The position numbers and the translations under genes were made by a program. DNA of 59,036 bases from Methanolobus bombayensis (GTDB lineage: Archaea; Halobacteriota; Methanosarcinia; Methanosarcinales; Methanosarcinaceae), in contig NZ_JAGGKD010000012.1 in NCBI RefSeq assembly GCF_017873415.1, forward strand, positions 1-59,036, written 5' to 3'. The notes below the pieces were generated by a model. It searched no databases, was not told where the DNA came from, and saw only the letters and a program-made list of their open reading frames with translations. Below, one piece after another: positions 29,090 to 39,508 of this stretch; positions within the stretch are counted from its first letter, which is position 1, and the number at the start of each line of letters is the position of its first letter.

Positions 29090-30007
29090 ATGATCACTTG
29101 CTCCGCGCCCGGAAAAGTTTACCTCTTTGGTGAACACGCAGTTGTATATGGAGAGAGCGCTATCTGCTGTGCAGTGGAACTTCGCACAAAGGTAAGTGTT
29201 GAGAAATCCGATGATATGATCATCGAGTCTGTTCTGGGACGTACCGGACTGGATCACGAGATTCATCCTTACGTATCCCATGCCATTGAAAAAATGAGTC
29301 AGCTGGCAGACATTCAGGGAATAAGAATCGTTATAGAATCAGAACTTCCTGTTGGTTCGGGACTTGGCTCATCAGCGGCAGTTACCGTAGCAATCATACA
29401 GGCATTGAATCATCTTTATAAATGCGGACTTTCTCTGGAAGACATAGCAAAGACAGGACATGAGATCGAAAGAATGGTTCAGGGCAATGCAAGTCCTACG
29501 GATACATACGTCAGCACTATGGGTGGTGTCGTAATGATCCCGCAGAGGAAGAAACTTGACCTTATTAATTGCCCCATTGTAGTTGGTAATACACACAAAT
29601 TCTCTTCTACAAAAGAACTTGTAAGCAATGTTTCAAAACTACGCAGCGATTTCCCATCTATAATCGAGCCAATACTTTCCAATATCGGACGAATGTCAAT
29701 TGTTGCCGAGGAACTTGTTGCAAAAGGCGATTATGAGACCATTGGACAACTGATGAATGTGAACCAGGGACTTCTGGATGCCATTGGCGTGGGAAGCTCA
29801 GAGCTATCAACCCTCGTATATGCAGCTCGCAACAGCGGTGCCATAAGTGCAAAGATCACAGGTGCTGGCGGAGGAGGCTGTATGGTCGCACTGGCCAGGG
29901 AAAACAATGCAGAGGGCATTGCAAAAGCAATAGAGAATGCTGGCGGAGAAGCCATCATTACCAAGAATACAGAAGAAGGCGTGCGATTGGAGTCATTCCA
30001 TGGATAA
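29090..30007 (+). CDS. mvk: Mevalonate kinase
   Basis: A 305-residue GHMP kinase. SAPGKVYLFGEHAVVYG opens it, PVGSGLGSSAAVTVA is the phosphate-binding motif, NASPTDTYVSTMGG carries the catalytic Asp region, and ITGAGGGGCMVAL is the C-terminal motif 3. It phosphorylates mevalonate, feeding the archaeal lipid pathway with its neighbours ipk, fni and idsA. The last eight bases overlap ipk. Length and motifs are normal for archaeal enzymes. Confidence 0.95.
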   Translation: MITCSAPGKVYLFGEHAVVYGESAICCAVELRTKVSVEKSDDMIIESVLGRTGLDHEIHPYVSHAIEKMSQLADIQGIRIVIESELPVGSGLGSSAAVTVAIIQALNHLYKCGLSLEDIAKTGHEIERMVQGNASPTDTYVSTMGGVVMIPQRKKLDLINCPIVVGNTHKFSSTKELVSNVSKLRSDFPSIIEPILSNIGRMSIVAEELVAKGDYETIGQLMNVNQGLLDAIGVGSSELSTLVYAARNSGAISAKITGAGGGGCMVALARENNAEGIAKAIENAGGEAIITKNTEEGVRLESFHG

Positions 30008-30779
30008 CAGTAATATTACCATTCTGAAGATCGGCGGCAGTGTCATTACGGATAAAAGTGCTGATGACGGCGCTGCAAGAACAGATCAGATAGAACGTAT
30101 TGCCAGAGAGATTGCAGGTTTTGAAGGAAAACTTATTATCGTACATGGTGCCGGATCATTCGGACATCCACAGGTAAAGCGTTTTGGCCTTACAGGAAAA
30201 TTCGACCATGAAGGTTCAATAATAACTCACATGTCAGTAAGAAAGCTCAACACAATAGTTGTTGAAGCCTTAAACTCTGTCGGAGTGAATGCACTGCCTG
30301 TTCACCCAATGGCTTGCGCAGTATCAAGTAACAGCCGCATAAAGAGTATGTTCCTTGAACAAATTGAAGAAATGCTTGAAAGCGGATTCGTACCTGTTCT
30401 TCATGGTGACATGGTGATGGACACGGAACTTGGAACTTCCGTTCTCTCAGGGGATCAGATAGTTCCTTATCTTGCAATACAGATGAAAGCCTCAAGAATA
30501 GGAATAGGAAGCGCAGAAGAGGGAGTGCTTGATGATAAAAAGGAAGTAATACCTCTCATCAGCAATGGAAATTTCGAGGAAATAAAGGCTTATCTTGGCG
30601 GTTCCACAAACACCGATGTGACAGGTGGAATGCTGGGAAAAGTACTTGAGCTTTTAGAACTTAGTGAGCAATCAAACAGTACTTCTTATATATTTAATGC
30701 AGGCAATACAGGCAATATTTGTGATTTCCTGAATGGTAAGAATATAGGTACCGCAATTTCAGGTACCAGGACAATTTAG
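30000..30779 (+). CDS. ipk: Isopentenyl phosphate kinase
   Basis: A 259-residue amino-acid-kinase fold enzyme. NITILKIGGSVITDK, IVHGAGSFGHPQVKRFGL (with the substrate His of the family), HGDMVMD and TDVTGGMLGK are characteristic of IPK. The start is the ATG at 30000, inside the end of mvk, with GGAG seven bases before; upstream in-frame residues belong to the mvk region. It converts isopentenyl phosphate to IPP, which marks the archaeal version of the mevalonate pathway. Confidence 0.95.
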   Translation: MDNSNITILKIGGSVITDKSADDGAARTDQIERIAREIAGFEGKLIIVHGAGSFGHPQVKRFGLTGKFDHEGSIITHMSVRKLNTIVVEALNSVGVNALPVHPMACAVSSNSRIKSMFLEQIEEMLESGFVPVLHGDMVMDTELGTSVLSGDQIVPYLAIQMKASRIGIGSAEEGVLDDKKEVIPLISNGNFEEIKAYLGGSTNTDVTGGMLGKVLELLELSEQSNSTSYIFNAGNTGNICDFLNGKNIGTAISGTRTI

Positions 30780-30792
30780 TAAAGGTATCAAC

Positions 30793-31896
30793 ATGAGCAC
30801 TTCCAGAAGAAAGATCGAGCATCTAGAACTATGCGCTGCAAGTCCGGTAGAATCAAGGAAAACAGGACCGGGGTTTGATGATGTGATGCTTGTTCACAGG
30901 GCATTGCCTGAAATGAACATGGATGAGATAGATACTTCAGTCTGTTTTCTGGAAAAAGAAATGAATGCACCGTTCATGATAGCTTCTATTACAGGAGGAC
31001 ACCCGGAGACAACTGCGGTCAATGCAGCACTTGCCGAAGCAGTTGAAGAGCTCGGACTTGGAATAGGTGTAGGCAGTCAGCGTGCTGCCATTGAAGATCC
31101 ATCCCAGGAAGAATCATTCAGTATTGTCAGGGATAAAGCACCCAATGCATTTGTTTACGGAAACATCGGTGCTGCCCAGATAATGGAATACGGCGTTGAA
31201 GGCGTGGAAAAGATAATAGATATGATAGAGGCGGATGCCATTGCAGTTCATCTGAATTTCCTTCAGGAAGCCATACAGCCCGAAGGTGACAGGGATGCAA
31301 CAGGAGCCCTTGATGTGATAAAAGAGATTTGTTCACTTTCAGTACCGGTCATAATCAAAGAGACGGGTGCAGGAATATCACATGAAGATGCATTCATACT
31401 GAAGGATGCAGGAGTCTCCGCTATTGATGTTGGTGGTGTTGGTGGCACAAGCTGGTCAGGCGTGGAAGTTTACCGTGCCAGGGAACGAAATGATACAGAA
31501 TCAGAAATGCTTGGTGAATTATTCTGGGACTTTGGAATACCCACTGCACCCAGTATTGTTGAATGCAGTGTGTCCCTGCCTGTAATTGCCACTGGCGGAT
31601 TAAGAACCGGACTTGACATGGCAAAATCCATTGCACTTGGTGCATCAGTTGCAAGTGCAGCCCTTCCTTTTGTTGAACCGGCATTGAAAGGAAAGGAAGA
31701 CGTAGTGAAAAGTATTGAACATATGCTAAAGGAGTTAAAGGTAGCAATGTTCCTATGCGGTTGCAGGAATATGAAAGACCTGCATCTTGCACCAGCCATA
31801 ATAAGTGGCTGGACACGTGAATATCTGGAACTTCGGGGTTTTAATGTAAAAGACTTCGCCCTTCGTTCAAAGAACAAAGATTTCCAGACAGTTTAA
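30793..31896 (+). CDS. fni: Isopentenyl-diphosphate delta-isomerase, type 2
   Basis: A 367-residue FMN/NADPH-dependent isomerase. FMIASITGGHPETT, GIGVGSQRAAIEDP, AVHLNFLQEAIQPEGDRD, IIKETGAGIS and VGGVGGTSWSGVE are the conserved blocks of IDI-2, with the last binding the FMN phosphate. It interconverts IPP and DMAPP. The gap to ipk is 13 bases, within the mvk-ipk-fni-rnj-idsA unit. Confidence 0.95.
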   Translation: MSTSRRKIEHLELCAASPVESRKTGPGFDDVMLVHRALPEMNMDEIDTSVCFLEKEMNAPFMIASITGGHPETTAVNAALAEAVEELGLGIGVGSQRAAIEDPSQEESFSIVRDKAPNAFVYGNIGAAQIMEYGVEGVEKIIDMIEADAIAVHLNFLQEAIQPEGDRDATGALDVIKEICSLSVPVIIKETGAGISHEDAFILKDAGVSAIDVGGVGGTSWSGVEVYRARERNDTESEMLGELFWDFGIPTAPSIVECSVSLPVIATGGLRTGLDMAKSIALGASVASAALPFVEPALKGKEDVVKSIEHMLKELKVAMFLCGCRNMKDLHLAPAIISGWTREYLELRGFNVKDFALRSKNKDFQTV

Positions 31897-31960
31897 CATT
31901 CATCTATTAAAGGGAAGTTTTTAAAAATAAAACTGTTTTAATAATTGGAGATTAATATAT

Positions 31961-33307
31961 ATGACAGAAATAGGAATTATTGCAGTCGGCGGCTATAACG
32001 AAATGGGCCGTAACATGACTGCCATCAGAATCGACGATGATATCATCATCGTTGATATGGGTCTTCGTCTGGACAGAGTCCAGATACACGAAGACGTTGA
32101 AACAGATAAAATGCATTCTCTCGAACTTATCGAAATGGGAGCAATACCAGATGATACCATCATGAAAGAGGTTAACGGGAATGTACGTGCAATAGTCTGC
32201 ACACATGGCCATCTTGACCACATTGGTGCTATTTCAAAACTGGCACACAGATATACTGCCCCTATTATCGGAACTCCATACACAACAACTCTTATAAAGC
32301 ACCAGATAGACTCAGAGAGAAAATTCGGAGTTAAAAACAATATTGTATCCCTGAATGCAGGCAATTCACTGGAGATCACAAAAGATATTTCCATTGAATT
32401 CGTGAACACCCAGCACAGTATAATAGACACTATTTTCCTTGTGATCCACACTGTAAGCGGATCCATTGTCTATGCATGTGACTTCAAACTTGACAGGACT
32501 CCAACTCTTGGAGAAGCTCCTGACTTTGATAGACTCAAGAAGCTTGGCGAGGAAGGGGTCATTGCACTTATCACAGAGAGTACAAACGCAGGACGTAATG
32601 GAAAAGCACCATCTGAAATGATAGCACATTCGATGTTAAGAGACGTACTGATCGAGACTGAAGAATCTGATGTCGGGATGGTTGTAACAACCTTCGCATC
32701 ACATGTTGCCCGTGTGAATTCCATTGTTAAATTTGCTGAGGAAATGGGCAGGATTCCTGTACTCATGGGACGTTCTATGGAAAGATATATCGCAACTGCT
32801 CACCAGATGGGATACATTGAGCTTCCTGAAACCGTGGAAATATACGGGAACCGCAGAGAGATAGACAAAGCCCTGGCAAAGATCATGGAAAAGGGTAAGG
32901 AAAAGTATCTGCCTGTTGTCACAGGTCACCAGGGTGAACCGGGTGCTGTGCTTGGAAGGATCGCAACAGGTGAAACTCCTTTCAAGATAGACAAAGGAGA
33001 CCGCATAATATTCTCTGCAAATATTATTCCAAATCCGATGACACAGGCAAACCGCTATGCACTTGAGACAAAATTGAAGATGCGCGGAGCCAGGATTTAT
33101 GATAATGTACATGTTTCAGGACACGCATATCGCGAGGATCACTGGGAACTTCTCAGAATGCTCAATCCGGAACACGTGATACCTGCTCATGGAACCATAC
33201 AAATGCACAGTGAGTACATCCAGATGGCTGAAGATGCCGGATATGTACTTGGTGACACTCTTCACCTTCTGAGGAACGGAGAAGAGCTCTACATAGATGA
33301 AGAGTAA
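31961..33307 (+). CDS. rnj: Archaeal ribonuclease J
   Basis: A 448-residue metallo-beta-lactamase/beta-CASP nuclease. CTHGHLDHIGAISKL is metal motif II, and the beta-CASP part includes TESTNAGRNGKAPSE, GRSMERYIATAHQMGY and the VTGHQGEPGAVLGRI block, with HVSGHAYREDHWELLRMLNPEHVIPAHGT at the C-terminus. In methanogens these enzymes are 5'-3' exoribonucleases. It begins at the ATG at 31961 behind GGAGAT. Its place among the isoprenoid genes is shared by many euryarchaea. Confidence 0.93.
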   Translation: MTEIGIIAVGGYNEMGRNMTAIRIDDDIIIVDMGLRLDRVQIHEDVETDKMHSLELIEMGAIPDDTIMKEVNGNVRAIVCTHGHLDHIGAISKLAHRYTAPIIGTPYTTTLIKHQIDSERKFGVKNNIVSLNAGNSLEITKDISIEFVNTQHSIIDTIFLVIHTVSGSIVYACDFKLDRTPTLGEAPDFDRLKKLGEEGVIALITESTNAGRNGKAPSEMIAHSMLRDVLIETEESDVGMVVTTFASHVARVNSIVKFAEEMGRIPVLMGRSMERYIATAHQMGYIELPETVEIYGNRREIDKALAKIMEKGKEKYLPVVTGHQGEPGAVLGRIATGETPFKIDKGDRIIFSANIIPNPMTQANRYALETKLKMRGARIYDNVHVSGHAYREDHWELLRMLNPEHVIPAHGTIQMHSEYIQMAEDAGYVLGDTLHLLRNGEELYIDEE

Positions 33308-33327
33308 AATATTAACCAGGGATGTTT

Positions 33328-34293
33328 ATGGATCTTATCGAAGAGATAAAAAAACGTTCATCACATGTCGATAAAGGAATAGGTGAATACCTCCCCATCG
33401 ACAAGCCACATGAACTGTACAAGGCAGCCAGATACCTTCCTGATGCCGGCGGCAAGAGACTGCGTCCGACAACAGTGATTCTTGCAGCGGAAGCTGTTGG
33501 TTCGGATCTCGAAACAGTTCTTCCGGCAGCAGTGGCTGTGGAACTGGTTCATAATTTCACACTTGTCCATGACGATATTATGGACAGGGACGATATTCGC
33601 CGCGGTATGCCTGCAGTCCATGTGAAATGGGGCGAGGCAGGAGCTATCCTTGCAGGAGATACCCTTTATTCAAAGGCTTTTGAAATACTGACACATGCAC
33701 CAGGAAAGCCTGAAAGTAATCTGAAGTGCATTGATATCCTTTCCAAAACCTGCAGAGATATTTGTGAAGGACAGTGGATGGATGTTGAATTTGAGGGACG
33801 CGATGATGTCACTAAAGAAGAATATCTTGAAATGATCGAGAAGAAGACCGGTGTACTTTATGCAGCATCTATGCAGATCGGTGCTATTCTCGGAGGTGCA
33901 TCAGATGAAGTATCAGATGCATTCTATGAATTCGGAAGACTCATAGGCATTGCATTCCAGATATATGATGACGTTATTGATATGACAACACCCGAAGAAG
34001 TGCTTGGTAAAGTCAGGGGAAGTGACCTTATGGAAGGTAAGAAGACCCTTATTGCAATACATGCACTTAACAACGGTGTTGAGCTCAAGATCTTCGGAAA
34101 AGGTGAAGCTACAGCCGAAGAGATTAATGAAGCAGTAAACCAGCTTGAGGAAGCAGGTTCTATCGATTACGTAAGAGATCTTGCACTTGGATACATCGCA
34201 ACAGGCAAAGAACTTCTTAATGTTGTAGAGGATTCCGAAGCCAAGACCATCCTTATGGCAATTGCAGATTATATGATCACAAGATCATACTGA
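33328..34293 (+). CDS. idsA: Geranylgeranyl diphosphate synthase
   Basis: A 321-residue all-helical trans-prenyltransferase. GGKRLRPTTVILAAEAVG, the first Asp-rich motif HDDIMDRDDIRRG (from residue 81) and the second, QIYDDVIDMT, are present, with GKKTLIAIHAL after it. The product, C20 GGPP, supplies archaeal membrane lipids. I start at the ATG at 33328, five bases after AGGGA; the ATG at 33322 is too close to the SD. Last gene of the block. Confidence 0.93.
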   Translation: MDLIEEIKKRSSHVDKGIGEYLPIDKPHELYKAARYLPDAGGKRLRPTTVILAAEAVGSDLETVLPAAVAVELVHNFTLVHDDIMDRDDIRRGMPAVHVKWGEAGAILAGDTLYSKAFEILTHAPGKPESNLKCIDILSKTCRDICEGQWMDVEFEGRDDVTKEEYLEMIEKKTGVLYAASMQIGAILGGASDEVSDAFYEFGRLIGIAFQIYDDVIDMTTPEEVLGKVRGSDLMEGKKTLIAIHALNNGVELKIFGKGEATAEEINEAVNQLEEAGSIDYVRDLALGYIATGKELLNVVEDSEAKTILMAIADYMITRSY

Positions 34294-34448
34294 TCTGCCA
34301 ATTCTTCTTTTATAAATTTCAAATTCCCAGCTAGTGATAACAATGCATTCATATTGAATTCAGTGCAAAGCTAAAGCTCTAATCTAAAATGGAAAACAAT
34401 TATTCAAAATTTGATTTGATTAAAAATGAAATAAAAAGAGAATTGAGA

Positions 34449-37109
34449 TCAGGAGTTGTCCTGCTTCTCAATTACTGCCTGTGCTGCTGCAAGTCTTGCA
34501 ATTGGCACACGGAAAGGTGAACAGCTTACATAGTTCAGCCCGATATTATAACCGAACTTAACAGAGCTTGGTTCTCCTCCATGCTCACCACAGATTCCTA
34601 TTTTAATATCAGGTCTGGTTGAACGTCCTTTTTCAATTCCTATCCTTACAAGTTCTCCTACGCCATTACGGTCAAGAACAGCGAACGGATCATTTGCCAG
34701 TATGGAATTGTCAATGTAGAACGGAAGGAACTTTCCTGCATCATCCCTGCTGAAACCAAATGTTGTCTGAGTCAGATCGTTGGTTCCGAATGAGAAGAAT
34801 TCTGCTTCCTGTGCAATCTCATCTGCTGTGAGTGCTGCCCTTGGAAGCTCTATCATAGTACCTACAAGATAATCCAGTTTACAACCTTTTTCTGCCATTA
34901 CGGATTCTGCAACATCAACAAGGTCTTTCTTTGTGGAACTGAGCTCATTTACATGTGACACAAGCGGAATCATAATTTCAGGAACTATGTCCATTCCACC
35001 TGCTTTAAGCTCGCATGCAGCCTCAATGATAGCCTTGACCTGCATTGCATATATTTCAGGATAGGTAATACCAAGACGACATCCACGGTGTCCGAGCATC
35101 GGGTTTGTTTCTGCCATGGAGTCCACACGTTCCAGTATCTTGTGGATACGCTCAACTTCTGCTGCATCCCCACCTTCAGATTCAAGAGATGCAAGTTTTT
35201 CTGCGATCTCTTCATGTTTCGGAAGGAACTCATGAAGTGGTGGGTCAAGAAGACGGATAGTGACCGGATAGCCTTCCATAGCCTTGAATATGCCAATAAA
35301 ATCCTTTTTCTGCATCGGAAGAAGTTTATCAAGAGCTTCTTTTCTGCTTTCCGTATCTTCTGCAAGGATCATTTCCCTAACTACAGGAATACGGTCCTCT
35401 CCGAAGAACATGTGCTCTGTTCTGCAAAGACCAATACCCTCAGCACCAAAGTCTCTTGCAACCTGAGCATCGTGAGGTGTGTCTGCGTTTGTCCTTACAC
35501 CCATCTCCCTGAGATCATCAGCCCATGAGAGAAGTGTGTCAAGCTCACCGCTTACACCTGGTGTTATGAGGTCAACTTCGCCAACAATGAGATTACCAGT
35601 ACTTCCATCAATGGAAACATAATCTCCTTCTTTCACCGTGGTTTCAGAAACTGAAAAAGTACAGGCGTTCATATCAATATTGACTGCACCACATCCGGCA
35701 ACACATGGTTTACCCATTCCTCTTGCAACTACTGCTGCATGTGAGGTCATTCCTCCTCTTACAGTCAGGATTCCCTGAGCTGCATCCATTCCACCAATGT
35801 CCTCCGGTGAGGTCTCGGTACGTACAAGAATTACCTTTTCATTGGCTTTTGCCATCTCTTCGGCATGCTCTGCGGTGAAAACAACTTTACCCACAGCAGC
35901 GCCGGGAGATGCTGGAAGGCCAGTAGCAAGAACTTCATATTCGGCCTGAGAATCAATAGTAGGATGTAAAAGACGATCGATCTGTTCGGGAGAAACTCTT
36001 GTGATTGCTGTTCGTTTATCAATGAGACTTTCATTGACCATATCAACAGCAATTTTTAACGCCGCCGCAGCAGTGCGTTTACCAGTACGCGTCTGCAGCA
36101 TGAAGAGTTTACCTTCCTCTATGGTAAATTCAATGTCCTGCATATCCTTGAAATGGTCTTCCAGCTTCTTGTAGATCTCCTCAAGTTGTGCATATGCGTC
36201 TGGCAGGTTATCCTCAAGAGTGGATATAGGTTCAGGTGTTCTAATACCTGCAACAACATCCTCCCCCTGTGCGTTTATGAGATACTCACCGAAGAACCGT
36301 TTTTCTCCTGTTGCAGGATCTCGGGTAAATGCCACGCCGGTACCTGATGTCTCGCCCATGTTACCATATACCATGGATTGTACATTAACAGCCGTACCCC
36401 ATTCTCCAGGTATCTTGTTAAGACGCCTGTAGGTGATTGCTCGCTGGTTGTTCCATGAATTGAAAACAGCATCTATTGCCATCTGAAGCTGTTTACGGGG
36501 ATCCTGAGGGAAATCATTACCTGTTTCTTTCCTGATAATCTCCTTGAAATCTTCCGCAAGTTCTTTGAGGGCACCTGCATCCAGCTCGGTATCCAGTGTT
36601 ACACCAAGTTTCTTTTTCCTGGCGCTGAGAGCAGATTCGAATTTCTCATGCTCAATAGCAAGTACCACATCACCGAACATGGTTAGGAATCTGCGGTAGC
36701 TGTCATATGCAAACCTGTCATTGCCTGTCTTTCTGGACAGACCTATAACCGTATCATCATTAAGACCAAGATTCAGAACAGTGTCCATCATTCCTGGCAT
36801 GGATACTCTTGCACCGGACCGGACAGAAATAAGTAAAGGATTCTCAGTTTCTCCGAACTTCTTGCCAGTTACCTTTTCGAGCTTTATTATCGCGTTGTTT
36901 ATTTGGTCAATAACCTCTTCAGGGTAAGCCCCCTTTTCAAGATAAAGTAAACAAACTTCTGTTGTTATAGTAAATCCTGGAGGGACAGGGATTCCCAGAT
37001 TGGCCATCTCTGCCAGGTTAGCCCCTTTGCCACCCAGCAGATCTTTCATACTATTTTTACCTTCAGTTTCTTCGTTCCCGAAAAAATATACGAATTTGTT
37101 ATCTGCCAC
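34449..37109 (-). CDS. ppdK: Pyruvate, phosphate dikinase
   Basis: An 886-residue PPDK. N-terminal ATP-grasp part: LLGGKGANLAEMANLGIPVPPGF. Swivelling domain: GGMTSHAAVVARGMGKPCV with the phosphorylated His. C-terminal TIM barrel: MLGHRGCRLGITYPEIY, SFGTNDLTQTTFGFSRDD and GICGEHGGEP with the catalytic Cys. GGAGG lies seven bases before a GTG at 37109, which gives VADNKFVYFFG, and I take this start; the longer upstream reading is not family-like. It makes PEP from pyruvate, or the reverse, in carbon metabolism. A TATA-like TTATAAAAG near 37180 fits the promoter. Confidence 0.96.
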   Translation of the reverse strand: MADNKFVYFFGNEETEGKNSMKDLLGGKGANLAEMANLGIPVPPGFTITTEVCLLYLEKGAYPEEVIDQINNAIIKLEKVTGKKFGETENPLLISVRSGARVSMPGMMDTVLNLGLNDDTVIGLSRKTGNDRFAYDSYRRFLTMFGDVVLAIEHEKFESALSARKKKLGVTLDTELDAGALKELAEDFKEIIRKETGNDFPQDPRKQLQMAIDAVFNSWNNQRAITYRRLNKIPGEWGTAVNVQSMVYGNMGETSGTGVAFTRDPATGEKRFFGEYLINAQGEDVVAGIRTPEPISTLEDNLPDAYAQLEEIYKKLEDHFKDMQDIEFTIEEGKLFMLQTRTGKRTAAAALKIAVDMVNESLIDKRTAITRVSPEQIDRLLHPTIDSQAEYEVLATGLPASPGAAVGKVVFTAEHAEEMAKANEKVILVRTETSPEDIGGMDAAQGILTVRGGMTSHAAVVARGMGKPCVAGCGAVNIDMNACTFSVSETTVKEGDYVSIDGSTGNLIVGEVDLITPGVSGELDTLLSWADDLREMGVRTNADTPHDAQVARDFGAEGIGLCRTEHMFFGEDRIPVVREMILAEDTESRKEALDKLLPMQKKDFIGIFKAMEGYPVTIRLLDPPLHEFLPKHEEIAEKLASLESEGGDAAEVERIHKILERVDSMAETNPMLGHRGCRLGITYPEIYAMQVKAIIEAACELKAGGMDIVPEIMIPLVSHVNELSSTKKDLVDVAESVMAEKGCKLDYLVGTMIELPRAALTADEIAQEAEFFSFGTNDLTQTTFGFSRDDAGKFLPFYIDNSILANDPFAVLDRNGVGELVRIGIEKGRSTRPDIKIGICGEHGGEPSSVKFGYNIGLNYVSCSPFRVPIARLAAAQAVIEKQDNS

Positions 37110-37371
37110 CGAATTTCCTCCATGCATAAGAATATGATGGACATTCATTACTATTATTAAGTCGTGCCACAATTGTTCTTTTATAACTTTAAGGTTGTGG
37201 TCTGCGACTGTATGACACGGAGGGCATATGCGGCATGATATCGACATAATCTTGAAGATTATAGATATGTTTTTGTACTGAAAAGAACTAATATTAAAAC
37301 GCTTACGATACTTTTATATACAATAAGAGTGACATATAGTACAAAAACCTAAATATAATGAACGAAGACAT

Positions 37372-37632
37372 ATGAAAAGATTAGGTCAAATCCTGCATAT
37401 TTCAAAGCAGAATGAAGTCGTCGTTAGAGGCGATAAAAAACAGTTTTCCGGGTCTATGAGGGACTTACCCCGAATAAACTCTTTTGTTCTTGACAAATCC
37501 ATCAAGCCCGTCGGAAAGCTTTCCGGCATATTTGGTCCTGTTGATCAGCCTTATTTTACTCTTAAGCCTGACAGGAGAGTCATAGCTTCCGGATTGGAAC
37601 GACTTGTGAATGAACGAGTTTACGTTCAATGA
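37372..37632 (+). CDS. gar1: H/ACA ribonucleoprotein subunit Gar1
   Basis: An 86-residue Gar1 core without the glycine-arginine tails of eukaryotes. RLGQILHISKQNEVVVRG, KSIKPVGKLSGIFGPVDQPYFTLKP is the conserved six-stranded barrel. It works with Cbf5, Nop10 and L7Ae in guide-directed pseudouridylation. TTTATATA at 37313-37320 is the likely TATA box, about 30 bases before the start point. It is followed by tfb, the usual archaeal neighbour. Confidence 0.93.
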   Translation: MKRLGQILHISKQNEVVVRGDKKQFSGSMRDLPRINSFVLDKSIKPVGKLSGIFGPVDQPYFTLKPDRRVIASGLERLVNERVYVQ

Positions 37633-37736
37633 AAGGTTGCAGTTATATGATATATTACTTATGCTGTGAGCTGTGAATGATTGAGGATAAACATATCAAA
37701 TATATTTTCATGAGAGATTCTTTATAGGTGATTTGA

Positions 37737-38750
37737 ATGGTCGAAGTAGAAAGGGTACGATATTCCGATACTTCCGAAAGGGAGAAGATACGTGCAATGA
37801 TCAAGGCACGTAAAGAGAGAGATAAGAGCGCTGAAGTCGAAAAAGCAAAAGTCCAGTGTCCAGAATGTGGAAGCCGCAATCTTGCGCAGGACTACGAGAG
37901 AGCTGAACTCGTATGTTCTGACTGTGGACTTGTGGTTGATGCAGAATTCGTAGATGAAGGTCCTGAATGGCGTGCTTTTGACCATGACCAGAGGATGAAA
38001 CGTTCCCGTGTGGGTGCACCAATGACCTACACAATACACGACAAGGGTCTGTCCACTATGATCGACTGGAGAAACCGTGACTCATACGGTAAATCCATTT
38101 CATCAAAGAACAGGGCACAACTTTACAGGTTGAGAAAATGGCAACGTAGGATAAGAGTAAGTAACGCTACGGAAAGGAACCTTGCCTTCGCTCTGTCCGA
38201 ACTTGACCGTATGGCATCAGCTCTTGGTCTGCCAAGAACTGTACGTGAAACCGCCGCTGTTGTTTACAGAAAGGCAGTTGACAAGAACCTCATACGTGGA
38301 AGAAGTATTGAAGGTGTTGCTGCAGCAGCCCTGTACGCAGCATGCCGCCAGTGCAGTGTTCCAAGAACACTTGACGAGATAGGAGAAGTATCAAGGGTAA
38401 GCAGGAAAGAGATCGGTAGAACATACCGTTTCATCTCAAGGGAACTTTCACTGAAACTCATGCCAACCTCACCAATTGACTATGTACCAAGGTTCTGCTC
38501 AGGACTTAACCTCAAAGGAGAAGTACAGTCAAGAGGTGTTGAAATCCTCAGACAGGCTTCCGAGAAGGAACTTACCAGTGGCCGTGGTCCAACAGGTGTA
38601 GCAGCAGCAGCAATTTACATTGCTTCAATACTTTGTGGTGAGCGCCGTACACAGCGTGAGGTCGCCGATGTTGCAGGTGTAACAGAAGTTACCATCCGTA
38701 ACAGGTACAAGGAACTTGCAGAAGAGCTTGACATTGAGATCATTCTCTAA
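37737..38750 (+). CDS. tfb: Transcription initiation factor B (TFIIB)
   Basis: A 337-residue TFB. The zinc ribbon uses C41, C44, C60 and C63 (CPECG...CSDCG), the B-reader/linker follows ([21 protein letters not shown]), and two cyclin-like repeats fill about 135-337, including a helix-turn-helix ([25 protein letters not shown]) that contacts the BRE. AGGTGA precedes the ATG. It is the general factor that links TBP on the TATA box with RNA polymerase. Confidence 0.97.
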   Translation: MVEVERVRYSDTSEREKIRAMIKARKERDKSAEVEKAKVQCPECGSRNLAQDYERAELVCSDCGLVVDAEFVDEGPEWRAFDHDQRMKRSRVGAPMTYTIHDKGLSTMIDWRNRDSYGKSISSKNRAQLYRLRKWQRRIRVSNATERNLAFALSELDRMASALGLPRTVRETAAVVYRKAVDKNLIRGRSIEGVAAAALYAACRQCSVPRTLDEIGEVSRVSRKEIGRTYRFISRELSLKLMPTSPIDYVPRFCSGLNLKGEVQSRGVEILRQASEKELTSGRGPTGVAAAAIYIASILCGERRTQREVADVAGVTEVTIRNRYKELAEELDIEIIL

Positions 38751-38774
38751 GCACAAGAACATATAATTAAAATA

Positions 38775-38823
38775 AACAAAGGAAGTTCATATCAACACTT
38801 CCTTTGTTACAAATTCTTTTTTT
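38775..38823 (+). terminator. Hairpin plus T-run after tfb
   Basis: A perfect 12-bp stem, AACAAAGGAAGT (38775-38786) with ACTTCCTTTGTT (38797-38808), with a 10-base loop, is followed by a T-rich stretch (38816-38823 and beyond). This is the strongest terminator-like structure in the window and separates tfb from the lysE gene. Confidence 0.6.
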
Positions 38824-38894
38824 CTTATAAAAGTAATTATCATTGGATTTTCCAAATCTATTTTAACGTTCAATTTGATTTAGCAGTGGAAACT

Positions 38895-39506
38895 ATGTTC
38901 GAATTGCTGGAGATGCTGGGAATTGGATTCATTCTGGGACTGACAGGTGCACTTGTACCAGGACCGATGCTTTTTGTGACAATAGACACATCTCTGAAAA
39001 GAGGATGGAAAGCAGGACCAGAGGTCTTTGTCGGTCATGCAATTCTTGAATTTCTGGTTTGCCTCCTGATAATCTACGGTATTACATCAGTAAGTGATAG
39101 CACGGTCATGGCAATATCCATATTAGGCGGAGCCACCCTTGTGATATTTGGCCTTATGACAATGAGAGGTGCAAAAGGCGCAGCAGACTCTATGCATGAG
39201 CACAACAAAAGCACCTCTAAGCCTGTACTTGCAGGAATTGTCACCTCAGCCTCAAACCCCTATTTTTGGATATGGTGGCTGGCAGCAGGTAGTGCCCTTG
39301 TGCTCAGGGGTATGGAGATCGGCCTGATAGCAGCAGTGATGTTCATGGCCGGACACTGGCTTGCAGACCTGGGATATTTCACTGTTGTTTCCACATCTTT
39401 CAGCAAGGGAAAAAAACTCATGTCACCAAAGGTTTATGAAAGAGTGCTACTTTCTTGTGGATTATTTCTGGTTCTATTCGGGTCATGGTTCATTTTAGGT
39501 GCATGA
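38895..39506 (+). CDS. LysE family exporter
   Basis: A 203-residue membrane protein with six hydrophobic helices. GIGFILGLTGALVPGPMLFVTIDTSLKRGWKAGPEVFVGHAILEF carries the LysE/RhtB PGP signature, and SNPYFWIWWLAAGSALV matches the conserved helix 4 region. Such proteins export amino acids or related small molecules. Start: the ATG at 38895 or a GTG at 38886; neither has a clear SD. The end overlaps the trm5 region, so the two are co-transcribed. Substrate unknown. Confidence 0.85.
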   Translation: MFELLEMLGIGFILGLTGALVPGPMLFVTIDTSLKRGWKAGPEVFVGHAILEFLVCLLIIYGITSVSDSTVMAISILGGATLVIFGLMTMRGAKGAADSMHEHNKSTSKPVLAGIVTSASNPYFWIWWLAAGSALVLRGMEIGLIAAVMFMAGHWLADLGYFTVVSTSFSKGKKLMSPKVYERVLLSCGLFLVLFGSWFILGA

Positions 39507-39508
39507 AG